Notes: generated from the letters alone by a model not told the origin. 64,000 nt of DNA from Microbacterium sp. EST19A (GCF_019969685.1 NZ_JAHXYZ010000002.1:1054001-1118000), one strand, 5' to 3'; positions 15,575-22,238 are shown, counted from the stretch's first letter. A program made the numbers and translations.

Positions 15575-15922
15575 TCAGTTCCCTCGGCGCTCCATGTACG
15601 CCAGTTGTCGACACCGTGGTCGGCAGTAGATCTTGTCCGCGCGTCCGATCACCTCGGCGCCGCACACAGGGCAGGGATGGACCACCATCCACCGGGTAGC
15701 AAGCTGCCGGCGAAGGGATTCAAGTTCTGTCGCCGCGGTCGCCACCCGCTCGAGCAGATCGATCATCGACTCCTCAGGCAGCGCCTTCAACAGATCGATC
15801 TCGTCGGCGGTGAGAACGTCAGCGCCGGATGCAGCAGGCAACCGCCACGTGAAGAACGCCCGCGGATCGTTCGCGAAACGGGCTGACGGGTATTGAACCC
15901 GTGGTGACGCACCAGGCATCAC
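15575..15922 (-). CDS. Hypothetical protein with C-terminal zinc knuckle
   Basis: Up to 115 residues; the start is uncertain (GTG at 15922 or the next ATG). The C-terminus carries CPVCGAEVIGRADKIYCRPR followed by CRQLAYMERR. This is a CxxC...CxxxC zinc ribbon ending in the CRQ-aromatic-arginine pattern seen in many small actinobacterial DNA-associated proteins. An acidic helical middle (TADEIDLLKALPEESMIDLL) precedes it. Where the major tail protein or head-tail connectors would be expected, this small protein stands instead. Confidence 0.45.
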   Translation of the reverse strand: MMPGASPRVQYPSARFANDPRAFFTWRLPAASGADVLTADEIDLLKALPEESMIDLLERVATAATELESLRRQLATRWMVVHPCPVCGAEVIGRADKIYCRPRCRQLAYMERRGN

Positions 15923-16133
15923 CAGAAGGCCCCCGCGACCCTGGTTTCAGTACACGGCCTTTTCCTGATCCCAGGCGACCGAGAGGAGGAGAGGCGTTTG
16001 AGCCCCTCCCCCACCCCTTGCTGCTGTTCGGCTGACCGCGCCAGGCGCAGGAGGGTCTTGGCGGTTGAAAGGATCACGCTCGCCTCCTTGGCTCCCTCGC
16101 GAGTGTGGCTTTGACGCCTGGCGCGGTGGTCCA
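15923..16133. other. Non-coding gap with long-range inverted repeat
   Basis: No gene with coding character is seen in this 211-bp stretch. It contains ACCGCGCCAGGCG at 16035-16047 and its exact complement at 16115-16127, separated by 67 bp. It lies at the junction between the early-gene block and the tail genes, where a head module would be missing, so it may be a promoter/leader region or the scar of a deletion. Confidence 0.4.
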
Positions 16134-16313
16134 CTACTGCTTGCCTTCTGCGATCTGGGTGACGGTGCGTCCGTCTGGTCCGGTTGCTTCGACGTTGATG
16201 AGCACCACGTCACCATCGGGTGTCAGCTGCTTGCGGAGTCCGGTGGGCTGCAGCGCCATGTCGAGGTTGGGGTAGTCACCGTTTGGTCCGGGGTCGAGTG
16301 CGTCGGTGGCCAT
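16134..16313 (-). CDS. Small hypothetical phage-island protein (59 aa)
   Basis: A 59-codon gene begins MATDALDPGPNGDYPNLDMA and ends VTQIAEGKQ. It starts 3 nt after the stop of the 99-residue gene, with AGGA as ribosome binding site, so it is an operon member. The segment QLTPDGDVVLINVEATGPDG looks like a beta hairpin. Function unknown. Confidence 0.5.
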   Translation of the reverse strand: MATDALDPGPNGDYPNLDMALQPTGLRKQLTPDGDVVLINVEATGPDGRTVTQIAEGKQ

Positions 16314-16316
16314 GTC

Positions 16317-16616
16317 CTAGGCCTCTGCCTTCTGCTGCTCGTACTGTCCGACTGCCATGCGCTTCCCACCGGCCGCGATCTTGTCGTAGTTCGCTCGGTC
16401 CTCGGGCTTGTCTGAGTCACGGAGCCGGATGAGCGCCTCGAGCTCGGGGTTCTCCTTGAACTCTCGCTTGCCCCACCCGGCCACCTCATCCGCTGCCCCC
16501 TTGGTGAGCTCGGGGCCGGGGACGATGGTCGTGAGGTTGGCGGGGTCATTGATCCAGGCCTTGCGGGCTGAGTCGAACCATCCGCTGCCAGCTCGGTATT
16601 CTCCGTGGTCAGTCAT
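16317..16616 (-). CDS. Hypothetical phage-island protein (99 aa)
   Basis: This protein begins MTDHGEYRAGSGWFDSARKA and is hydrophilic, with a helical acidic/basic C-terminal half (FKENPELEALIRLRDSDKPE). The start overlaps the upstream gene by 8 nt. No recognised family; a packaging or regulatory role cannot be judged. Confidence 0.5.
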   Translation of the reverse strand: MTDHGEYRAGSGWFDSARKAWINDPANLTTIVPGPELTKGAADEVAGWGKREFKENPELEALIRLRDSDKPEDRANYDKIAAGGKRMAVGQYEQQKAEA

Positions 16617-16878
16617 GCTTGCTCCAGTTCTGGTTGTTCATCCGTGGTCGTTTTCCGGCCACGTTCATGTCGGCGGTGAAGCCGGCGCCCTGCTTGACGT
16701 CGGCGAGCGGTCCCACTGCGATCGGTTCGGGGCGCATCGTGCCGTTCTCGTTGAAGGCGGCGTGTGATGCGCAGTCGAGACAGTGCAGGGTGGTGATGCC
16801 CTCTTCGTCGTGCGGCGTGATGTCGACACGATCCGCGGGACAGTCGTCGCGGTGCGCGAGTCGAAGCTGTTCAGTCAT
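16609..16878 (-). CDS. Hypothetical phage-island protein with CxxC
   Basis: The 89-residue protein starts MTEQLRLAHRDDCPADRVDI and has CLDCASHAAF near residue 33, plus an earlier Cys at 13. A single zinc site is possible. The C-terminus is basic (GKRPRMNNQNWSKHD). It overlaps both neighbours by 8 nt. Function unknown. Confidence 0.5.
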   Translation of the reverse strand: MTEQLRLAHRDDCPADRVDITPHDEEGITTLHCLDCASHAAFNENGTMRPEPIAVGPLADVKQGAGFTADMNVAGKRPRMNNQNWSKHD

Positions 16879-17032
16879 CGGTGTTCCTCTCGGTGGTGAT
16901 GTCAGGCGCGGGCATGATGTAGCCGGCCTCGTTCAACTGGGAGTAGTACTTCGCGAGCTCGACCGCGTAGGCGATGGGTGAATCCCATGCATCAGCGAGA
17001 GCTCGGAAGTTCGCGGGCTTGGGTGCGCTCAT
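16871..17032 (-). CDS. Small hypothetical phage-island protein (53 aa)
   Basis: The ATG at 17032 overlaps the stop of the replication-initiator-like gene as ATGA. The product starts MSAPKPANFRALADAWDSPI and is predicted helical (YAVELAKYYSQLNEAGYIM). This start is preferred because the upstream part of the frame lies inside the initiator gene and is arginine-rich shadow sequence. Confidence 0.5.
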   Translation of the reverse strand: MSAPKPANFRALADAWDSPIAYAVELAKYYSQLNEAGYIMPAPDITTERNTDD

Positions 17033-17850
17033 GCGGCCTCCAAGGTGTCGGGTAGGCATCCGTTGGCGATCCAGCGTTTGCCGAGTGGTGAGAGTGCACG
17101 GTAAGCCGAGTGCGTCTCGTCGACATTCGAGTCCCACATGCCACCGCGGCCACGATCGATCTGCGACCAGTAGGTGTCGATGAGCTTGCTGGCCTCGGTC
17201 GTGTCGAGTGCCGCCCATCCGTCTCGTGTGCGCTGCTCGGGGATGTGCTCGGTGACGAATATGTACAGATCGTTCAGATAGTCGATCTGCTTCGTCGTCG
17301 CCGTCTGGATCTCATCGAATGTGAACAGGTCATCGGGCGTGCGCTCCAGCGTGCGCCTCATATCTTGTTCCTGGATCTTGTTTAAGTGGATCTTCTTAGA
17401 GGCACTCGGAGTGCCTACCCCCGGGGTCTCGGAGTGCCTAGGTGGGGTCTCGGAGTGCCTACTTTTGGAGTCCACCTCCGTGGGTAGGGTCTCGGAGTGC
17501 CCACCCTTACGTTTGGGGATGCGCTGGCCGCGAGAGCTCTTCTCCCAGATCAGTTCCGGCTTCTGCGCGGCGGTGGCGACGACGTACTCGTTCGGGAAGT
17601 TCTTCCCGTTCTCCTTGCGTCGCTTGATCTTGATGAGGCCCTTCTTCTCGAGGGCCGGGATCGTTCGCTTGACCGTCTCGCGGGAGATCCGTGCTCGATC
17701 GGCGATCGTCGTCATCCCGGGGAAGCACTTGCCGGTCTTGGGATCCCGGTACCTGAGTAGGACGGTGTACACGGCCATCTCGTGCAGGTTGAGGTCGCTG
17801 TCGTCGATCACCCAGTTCGGGATCATCACGAAGCCATCAGTTGCGGCCAT
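17029..17850 (-). CDS. Winged-helix replication initiator-like protein
   Basis: The 273-residue protein has an N-terminal winged-helix domain (about residues 8-95; FVMIPNWVIDDSDLNLHEMA, TTIADRARISRETVKRTIPA, LEKKGLIKIKRRKENGKNF) typical of phage replication proteins of the lambda O / DnaD-like kind. A low-complexity hinge at about 116-150 repeats the unit RHSETPP and is encoded by a DNA iteron cluster. The C-terminal part (about 170-273) is helical and may load the host helicase. The layout of initiator domain, iteron-encoded hinge and C-terminal domain copies lambda O. It is preceded by a strong hairpin at 17881-17912. Confidence 0.65.
   Translation of the reverse strand: MAATDGFVMIPNWVIDDSDLNLHEMAVYTVLLRYRDPKTGKCFPGMTTIADRARISRETVKRTIPALEKKGLIKIKRRKENGKNFPNEYVVATAAQKPELIWEKSSRGQRIPKRKGGHSETLPTEVDSKSRHSETPPRHSETPGVGTPSASKKIHLNKIQEQDMRRTLERTPDDLFTFDEIQTATTKQIDYLNDLYIFVTEHIPEQRTRDGWAALDTTEASKLIDTYWSQIDRGRGGMWDSNVDETHSAYRALSPLGKRWIANGCLPDTLEAA
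17404..17501. repeat. Four iterons inside the initiator-like gene
   Basis: The 11-bp core CTCGGAGTGCC occurs at 17405, 17428, 17449 and 17491, with spacings of 23, 21 and 42 bp (about two or four helical turns). Three copies share the longer GGTCTCGGAGTGCC; the first is part of GGCACTCGGAGTGCC, a near palindrome. They encode the RHSETP repeats of the hinge. This is a candidate replication origin. Confidence 0.65.
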
Positions 17851-17880
17851 GCGTCACCTCCTTTCGATGTTCAGTTAGAC

Positions 17881-17912
17881 GAAGACCCCCACCGGCCGGG
17901 GTGGGGGTCTTC
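17881..17912 (-). terminator. Strong hairpin before initiator-like gene
   Basis: GAAGACCCCCACC and GGTGGGGGTCTTC form a perfect 13-bp stem with a 6-nt loop, between the 83-residue gene and the initiator-like gene. A T-poor tail (GTCT) follows, so it may be an attenuator or processing site within the early operon. Confidence 0.5.
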
Positions 17913-17918
17913 GGGTCG

Positions 17919-18170
17919 TTAGGGCTCAAGCCCGCGTAGCTGGTCGTCGATGTCGGACGCTCGGCGCAGGATCCGCGGCGGTTCGGGCAGCTTCTCGGCG
18001 AGTTCGACCAATCGAACGGCGATCGCTCGCGCGAGGTGCTTGTCGGCGGTCGAGAGGGCGACGAACCCGGACTCGTCCAGGATCCCGATCTCGGTACCTG
18101 ATGCACCGACGAGCTCGACGACGATCTCTGCCGCCGACGCGGCGTTGTGCTCCTCGTCTGTGGTGGTCAT
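17919..18170 (-). CDS. Small acidic phage-island protein (83 aa)
   Basis: The ATG at 18170 overlaps the upstream stop as ATGA. The product begins MTTTDEEHNAASAAEIVVEL and contains GILDESGFVALSTADKHLAR, an alpha-beta pattern without known motif. It is the second gene of the early operon. Function unknown. Confidence 0.5.
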   Translation of the reverse strand: MTTTDEEHNAASAAEIVVELVGASGTEIGILDESGFVALSTADKHLARAIAVRLVELAEKLPEPPRILRRASDIDDQLRGLEP

Positions 18171-18619
18171 GACGTCCTCTCGATCAGCTTGAGGATGGTG
18201 GACGGGTTCAGGTTCAACCGATCGGCCCTGCGCAGGATGTCGCCCACGGTGACGTCGTTGTCGAGCATCATCTCGAGCTCGAGCTGCACCAGTGGGTCGT
18301 CGAGGAAGGATCCACACGGCGCCGTCCAGTAGTAGTGACCCTTGGTGTGGCGGCGCTTACGAGCTCTACCGTCTGCCTCCCACAGCTCGAACAGCCGAGG
18401 CATGTGCTTGAGCATCCGCTCGGCTTCCGCGCGTTCTGTCGCCGTGGAGGGCGCGTAGTTGCGCAGGACGAACTTTCGGAGACTCGGAACGCGATACACG
18501 CGGTAGTGGATCTTGAGGACGCTGCCGTTGCGATCCTCGTACCATCCGGGCTTCGGGATGTCGTTGCCGATCTCGAAGTCGTAGTTGGCATACCTGCTGG
18601 CGGGGCGTACATTGGACAT
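18167..18619 (-). CDS. Hypothetical early phage-island protein (150 aa)
   Basis: This protein begins MSNVRPASRYANYDFEIGND. The middle is basic and aromatic (VLKIHYRVYRVPSLRKFVLR; ARKRRHTKGHYYWTAPCGSF), suggesting nucleic-acid contact. The C-terminus LDNDVTVGDILRRADRLNLN looks like a small helical domain. It is the first gene after the excisionase gene. No family is recognised. Confidence 0.5.
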   Translation of the reverse strand: MSNVRPASRYANYDFEIGNDIPKPGWYEDRNGSVLKIHYRVYRVPSLRKFVLRNYAPSTATERAEAERMLKHMPRLFELWEADGRARKRRHTKGHYYWTAPCGSFLDDPLVQLELEMMLDNDVTVGDILRRADRLNLNPSTILKLIERTS

Positions 18620-18655
18620 ATCAGTTCTCTTCCTTGAGCGGTTGATTCTGGTGTG

Positions 18656-18680
18656 GCCCCCGGTGAGACGGGGGCTTTTT
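18656..18680 (+). terminator. Plus-strand terminator downstream of excisionase
   Basis: GCCCCCG-GTGAGA-CGGGGGC is followed by TTTTTCTTT on the plus strand, against the direction of both flanking genes. It would stop antisense transcription entering the excisionase gene. Confidence 0.55.
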
Positions 18681-18688
18681 CTTTGTGG

Positions 18689-18883
18689 TCACGCAGCGGC
18701 GACGTCGAACAGCGCGAGGAACTTCTCCCTCGGGATGAGGACGCGTCGGCCGATCTTGAGGCTGGGGATGTTCCCCTGCCGGATTCCTTCGGTGACGGTG
18801 CGCGGATCGATACCCAGGGCGTCGGCGACATCCTGGCGGGTGATTGCGGCCGAGTTGCTCGCCCGCAGGTCTTCGATGGTCAT
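18689..18883 (-). CDS. xis: Excisionase-type helix-turn-helix protein
   Basis: The 64-residue protein consists of one MerR-like helix-turn-helix with wing: AITRQDVADALGIDPRTVTE, then GIRQGNIPSLKIGRRVLIPR and EKFLALF. This is the standard excisionase/DNA-binding fold. It is divergent from the repressor and integrase across about 310 bp of control DNA. It either directs island excision or acts as a small regulator. Confidence 0.7.
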   Translation of the reverse strand: MTIEDLRASNSAAITRQDVADALGIDPRTVTEGIRQGNIPSLKIGRRVLIPREKFLALFDVAAA

Positions 18884-19191
18884 GGCGAACTCCTGTTCGT
18901 GATGTGGTCTATGTGATTACTGCTGCGCCCGGGGACAGACCCGGACGGCTCGGGACCAGGACGTCCCGTCTGTTCACTGCATCGGTCGAGGGGGCTCATC
19001 AGCACCTGCTCACTGTCCGTGATCCTCACGCGAGATCTCTCGCTATCTGCCCCCGGCGTGGTGTCCGGGATGCCCTTGAGGTCGATGCAGCTATGTAGTT
19101 TTGTGTTTCCTATACGGCTCCGTAGAGGCCGTACTAGGAATCTACGGGACATTAGATGGCTGTGTCAAGTACCGCGTGGTAGGTTTCCTAT
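18884..19191. promoter_or_regulatory. Lysogeny control region with three related half-sites
   Basis: This 308-bp region between divergent excisionase and repressor genes has no convincing gene. TTTCCTATACGGCT at 19106 recurs as TTTCCTATATGGCT at 19184, overlapping the repressor start. An inverted version, GGCCGTACTAGGAA, lies at 19127-19140. The three sites form the likely operator set. Confidence 0.55.
19180..19185 (+). promoter_or_regulatory. -10 box of island repressor
   Basis: TAGGTT ends 6 nt before the ATG at 19192 and overlaps the half-site at 19184, consistent with autoregulation and a leaderless mRNA. Confidence 0.4.
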
Positions 19192-19842
19192 ATGGCTTCC
19201 AACAACCAGCGCATCCGAGGCAACGAGATCGGTACCACCGGCTCCGTCGTGGCCACCAACGTCAAGACGATTCGAGGGCGAGCGGGCCTCGATCTCCGCG
19301 GGCTCTCTGAGAGGCTGACGGAATTGGGGCGCCCCATCTCTGCGTCTGGACTCAGCAAGATCGAGAACCTAGCCAAGCGAGTAGAGGTTGACGATCTCAT
19401 CGCTATCGCCGCGGCACTTGGTGTGTCTCCCACTGAGATTCTGTTTTCGAAAGAGATCGAGGGACGCCCTGTCGGCTCAGGCTTGAGTGATGACGTCTCG
19501 GCGGATGATGCGATCGCCTGGGCGACGATGAAGACCGGCTTGTCGGTCGAAGCACGACTCGGCTACTGGACGGGCGTGCTCTATGAGGCTGGGCAGAAGC
19601 ACGAGAGTCTCTTGCAGACACTGAGGCGGGAAGACGCACAGGATTGGGAGCGTGAACGCGTACGAACAGAGATACCTCTGGTCGCAGCGCGTCACCGTCT
19701 TGCGTGGGACAGACTGAGCGAACTGCAGTCGATGTTCCCGGCAGATCAGGCCTTGCCGATGGTCGGTGCGATGCCGGATATTCGCGGGATCACCCTGCCT
19801 CCCGGCGAGATCCCGCCGCCTGCGGTTGGAGTGGGGCGATGA
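19192..19842 (+). CDS. XRE-family repressor of tRNA-Tyr island
   Basis: The 216-residue protein has an XRE helix-turn-helix at about residues 20-80 (VVATNVKTIRGRAGLDLRGL; ISASGLSKIENLAKRVEVDD; LGVSPTEILF). A helical region follows (ARLGYWTGVLYEAGQKHESL) and a proline-rich tail. No Ser-Lys self-cleavage motif or metal site is evident. It ends in a 4-bp overlap with the integrase, as in element 1, though the two repressors do not look closely similar outside the helix-turn-helix. Confidence 0.75.
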   Translation: MASNNQRIRGNEIGTTGSVVATNVKTIRGRAGLDLRGLSERLTELGRPISASGLSKIENLAKRVEVDDLIAIAAALGVSPTEILFSKEIEGRPVGSGLSDDVSADDAIAWATMKTGLSVEARLGYWTGVLYEAGQKHESLLQTLRREDAQDWERERVRTEIPLVAARHRLAWDRLSELQSMFPADQALPMVGAMPDIRGITLPPGEIPPPAVGVGR

Positions 19843-21062
19843 CTGAGAACCGGCGCTCTCGGCGACGCGGCAAGGGTTCGCTGCAGAGCTACCAGACGAA
19901 GGCCGGCCTCAGGTGGCGCTTCCAGATCTGGATTCCGATTGACCCGGAACAGCCAGAGCTCGGCGAGCGGAAGTTCAGTCGTGGTGGGTTCGTCACCGAC
20001 GACGCGGCCGACGACGAGATGCAGGAAGCGCTGCGGAAGCGTCGCAACGATCAGAAGTTCCACGGCGCCGTGCCGACGCTCGAGGCGTACGGATCAGAAT
20101 GGCTCGATGCCCTGTCGCTCGAGGCGAGCACCATGCTGGGCTACCGGCGCCAGTTCAATAACTACCTAGTGCCACACTTGGGCGCGAAGCCGCTGGACAA
20201 AATAACTGGGCCAGCAATCGGCAAGCTCTACAAGCTGCTGCGGGAACGCGGCGGCCGTGACGGTGCCCCGCTGAGTTCGAACACGGTCAACAAGACGTCG
20301 ATCACGCTCGCCGCCATCCTGGACTCGGCGATGGAGGACGGCTTCCTCACGAAGAATCCTGCGCGGCTCAGGAAGATCGTGAAGGCACCCACGGGGCGCG
20401 ATATCCGCGCTGAGCGCCCGGAGATGGTCACATGGACAGCGGAGCAGTTGAGGGCGTTCCTGGACTGGGACCGGGATGTCTACCAGGACGAGATGTACAC
20501 GCTGTGGTTGACGCTCGCACACACCGGCATGCGCCGCGGTGAGGGGATCGCGCTGCAGTGGCGTGACATCGACTTCACGGCCGGCAGGATCTCGATCAGG
20601 CGTGCAGCCGACAGCACCACGCGAGGTCGCACCAAGGTTCCGAAGTCTGGTACCGCCCGCGTCATCGACGCTGACACGATGCTCCTGACCGCGCTCAAGG
20701 CACACAAGGCCGAGCGCGGCACGATCGCACTCGACTACGCGCGGCCGAACGCCTTCGTCTTCGGTCACATCGACGACGGCCGGATGCGGAGCCCCGTGCT
20801 GATGACGAACCGCTGGAAGCGACGCACACAGGCGGCGCAGAAGGTGATCACGGATCTCCCCCACATCCCACTGCATAGCCTGAGACACACCCACGCGAGC
20901 TTGCTGTTGCAGCTTGGCGAGTCGCCGAAGGTCGTTCAGGAGAGGCTCGGCCACGCGAGCATCTCGATCACGATGGACATCTACTCGCACGTGAATCCGA
21001 CGATGCAGCGCGCTGCCGCCGATAGGTTCGCGGCACTGATGGATCAGGGCCTTGCCCCATAA
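19839..21062 (+). CDS. int: Tyrosine integrase of tRNA-Tyr island
   Basis: The ATG at 19839 overlaps the repressor stop and follows GGAGTGGGG. The 407-residue product has an AP2-like arm-binding N-terminus (GSLQSYQTKAGLRWRFQIWI), a SAM-like core-binding domain (about 85-190; LEAYGSEWLDALSLEASTML) and a catalytic domain. It shows Arg in TGMRRGEGIALQW (about 230), HSLRHTH (about 346), GHASISI (about 371) and Tyr in DIYSHV (about 380). It inserts the island at the tRNA-Tyr 3' end, 70 bp downstream. Confidence 0.93.
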   Translation: MTENRRSRRRGKGSLQSYQTKAGLRWRFQIWIPIDPEQPELGERKFSRGGFVTDDAADDEMQEALRKRRNDQKFHGAVPTLEAYGSEWLDALSLEASTMLGYRRQFNNYLVPHLGAKPLDKITGPAIGKLYKLLRERGGRDGAPLSSNTVNKTSITLAAILDSAMEDGFLTKNPARLRKIVKAPTGRDIRAERPEMVTWTAEQLRAFLDWDRDVYQDEMYTLWLTLAHTGMRRGEGIALQWRDIDFTAGRISIRRAADSTTRGRTKVPKSGTARVIDADTMLLTALKAHKAERGTIALDYARPNAFVFGHIDDGRMRSPVLMTNRWKRRTQAAQKVITDLPHIPLHSLRHTHASLLLQLGESPKVVQERLGHASISITMDIYSHVNPTMQRAAADRFAALMDQGLAP

Positions 21063-21083
21063 TTCGCCCCATAGACGCAACAA

Positions 21084-21122
21084 AGCCCCTGACGCGGTGA
21101 GATAAACACCAGGTCAGGGGCT
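21084..21122 (-). terminator. Island-borne terminator for tRNA-Tyr
   Basis: AGCCCCTGAC/GTCAGGGGCT forms a 10-bp stem with a 19-nt loop, followed on the minus strand by TTTG. It lies between int and the reconstituted tRNA 3' end, the same layout as in element 1. Confidence 0.65.
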
Positions 21123-21131
21123 ATTAGGTAT

Positions 21132-21155
21132 TGGTGGCGAGTGAGGGATTCGAAC
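21132..21155. repeat. Right attachment-site repeat (integrase-proximal)
   Basis: Identical over 24 bp to 10859-10882. It coincides with the 3' end of tRNA-Tyr, starting exactly at the CCA terminus. Confidence 0.9.
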
Positions 21156-21216
21156 CCCCGAATGCTGAGCAGTCTGATTTACAGTCAGATCCCTTTGGCC
21201 GCTTGGGTAACTCGCC
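21132..21216 (-). tRNA. tRNA-Tyr (GTA), attachment site
   Basis: Minus-strand type II tRNA: acceptor GGCGAGT/ACTCGCC, anticodon stem TCTGA/TCAGA with loop CTGTAAA (anticodon GTA), a long variable arm (CTGCTCAGCATTC region) and T-arm GGGGG-TTCGAAT-CCCTC. CCA is encoded (21132-21134). Its last 24 bases form the att core repeated at 10859-10882, so the gene was restored by island sequence. Confidence 0.93.
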
Positions 21217-21302
21217 AGAGCGCACCCGTCCGACTTGGACAGCCAACCGGGGGCACGAAAGACCATCATACCCGTCAGACGCGGGCACATGAAATCGACC
21301 CG

Positions 21303-22232
21303 TCAGCTGCCGAAGACGCCGCGTTCCGCCTCGGCGAGCGACTGCGGAGTGCGCAGCAGACCGCCCTCTGCGCGACACGTCGCGGCGGCGATGTCCATGG
21401 CTCGGACGAGCAGCGCGTGCCAGTCGTCGAGCGTCTCCGGACTCCCCGACACGAGGTCGGCGGCGACTGCCGAGAGGGTCGCGTCACCCGCGCCCACGGT
21501 GTCGACGATGCGCCCCGGGAGCTCCGAGATCGGGGCGGCCGTGGTGCCGGCATCCGTCTCGAGGATCGCCCCGTCGGCGCCCGCCGTCGCGAGCACAGCA
21601 CCGACCCCGAGCTCGCGCAGCCGCGCACGAAGCGCGTCGAGGTCGCCGTCGTAGAGGATCGCCGCATCATCCGCGCCGACCTTCACGATCTCGGCTCCGG
21701 CAGCCAGGCGCTCGAAACCGCGCACGAATTCGGCCCGGTCGCTCAGCATCCCGGTGCGCGGGTTGGGATCGATCGCCAGGCGCGCTCCGTCCGTCGCGTC
21801 CGCCAGGGCATCCACCTCGGCACGAACGTCGAAGGGGAAGCAGCTGATCGCCACGAGGCCCGCCTCCGCGATGGCCTCGCGGGCTTCGTCGGAATAGCGG
21901 ATGCTGCGCTTCTGCGCCGCTTCATTGAAGACGTATTCGGGCTCCCCGTTCGCCGCCCGCTGCACGATCGCGCGCGACGAACCGTGTGCGGCCGCGCTCT
22001 CGATGAGACGGACGCCATGGTCAGAGAGGTACTCGCGGATGTGCGCGCCGGCGTCGTCATCGCCGACCATCGCGATGAGGGTGGTCGCGACGCCGAGGCG
22101 CCGGAGACCCACGGCCACGTTCAACGCTGCGCCGCCGACCAGCTCGCGCACACCCGCGTCATCGCGGATCTCGTCGATCAGCGCATCACCGATCACGACG
22201 GCGGATGCTGCTGCGGAAGTCTCGATGCTCAT
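21303..22232 (-). CDS. PfkB-family carbohydrate kinase
   Basis: This 309-residue ribokinase-fold protein has the N-terminal substrate motif GGAALNVAVGLRRLGV (about 33-48) and the C-terminal signature DTVGAGDATL (about 248-257) with the catalytic Asp. A fructokinase-like role is plausible from IDPNPRTGML, but the sugar is not defined. It stands alone, divergent from the lipoprotein gene. Confidence 0.85.
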   Translation of the reverse strand: MSIETSAAASAVVIGDALIDEIRDDAGVRELVGGAALNVAVGLRRLGVATTLIAMVGDDDAGAHIREYLSDHGVRLIESAAAHGSSRAIVQRAANGEPEYVFNEAAQKRSIRYSDEAREAIAEAGLVAISCFPFDVRAEVDALADATDGARLAIDPNPRTGMLSDRAEFVRGFERLAAGAEIVKVGADDAAILYDGDLDALRARLRELGVGAVLATAGADGAILETDAGTTAAPISELPGRIVDTVGAGDATLSAVAADLVSGSPETLDDWHALLVRAMDIAAATCRAEGGLLRTPQSLAEAERGVFGS

Positions 22233-22238
22233 CCGCCG

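Larger units (their letters stand above)
10859..21155. mobile_element. 10.3-kb prophage-like island in tRNA-Tyr
   Basis: The island is bounded by 24-bp direct repeats of the tRNA-Tyr 3' end, including the encoded CCA. From right to left it holds a tyrosine integrase, XRE repressor, operator region, excisionase, small early genes, a replication-initiator-like gene with internal iterons, further small genes, a zinc-knuckle protein, two tail-chaperone candidates, a tape measure and three small genes. All genes except repressor and integrase are on the minus strand. No capsid, portal, terminase, tail tube or lysis gene is recognisable. Frames are intact and overlaps tidy. It is either a phage satellite or a prophage that lost its head module. 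Confidence 0.85.

Noticed and set aside
15880..15910. Possible tRNA T-arm remnant (GGG-TTCAATA-CCC on the minus strand)
   Set aside because: No acceptor or anticodon stem surrounds it; a 4-bp stem with a TTCAATA loop can occur by chance.
17401..17501. CRISPR-like array because of evenly spaced repeats
   Set aside because: Repeats are only 11-14 bp, spacers about 10 bp, and the whole is in frame in a coding gene. No cas genes are present.
18880..19152. A 90-codon minus-strand frame upstream of the excisionase gene
   Set aside because: It covers the operator region, has low-complexity Ser/Arg/Pro composition and no ribosome binding site.
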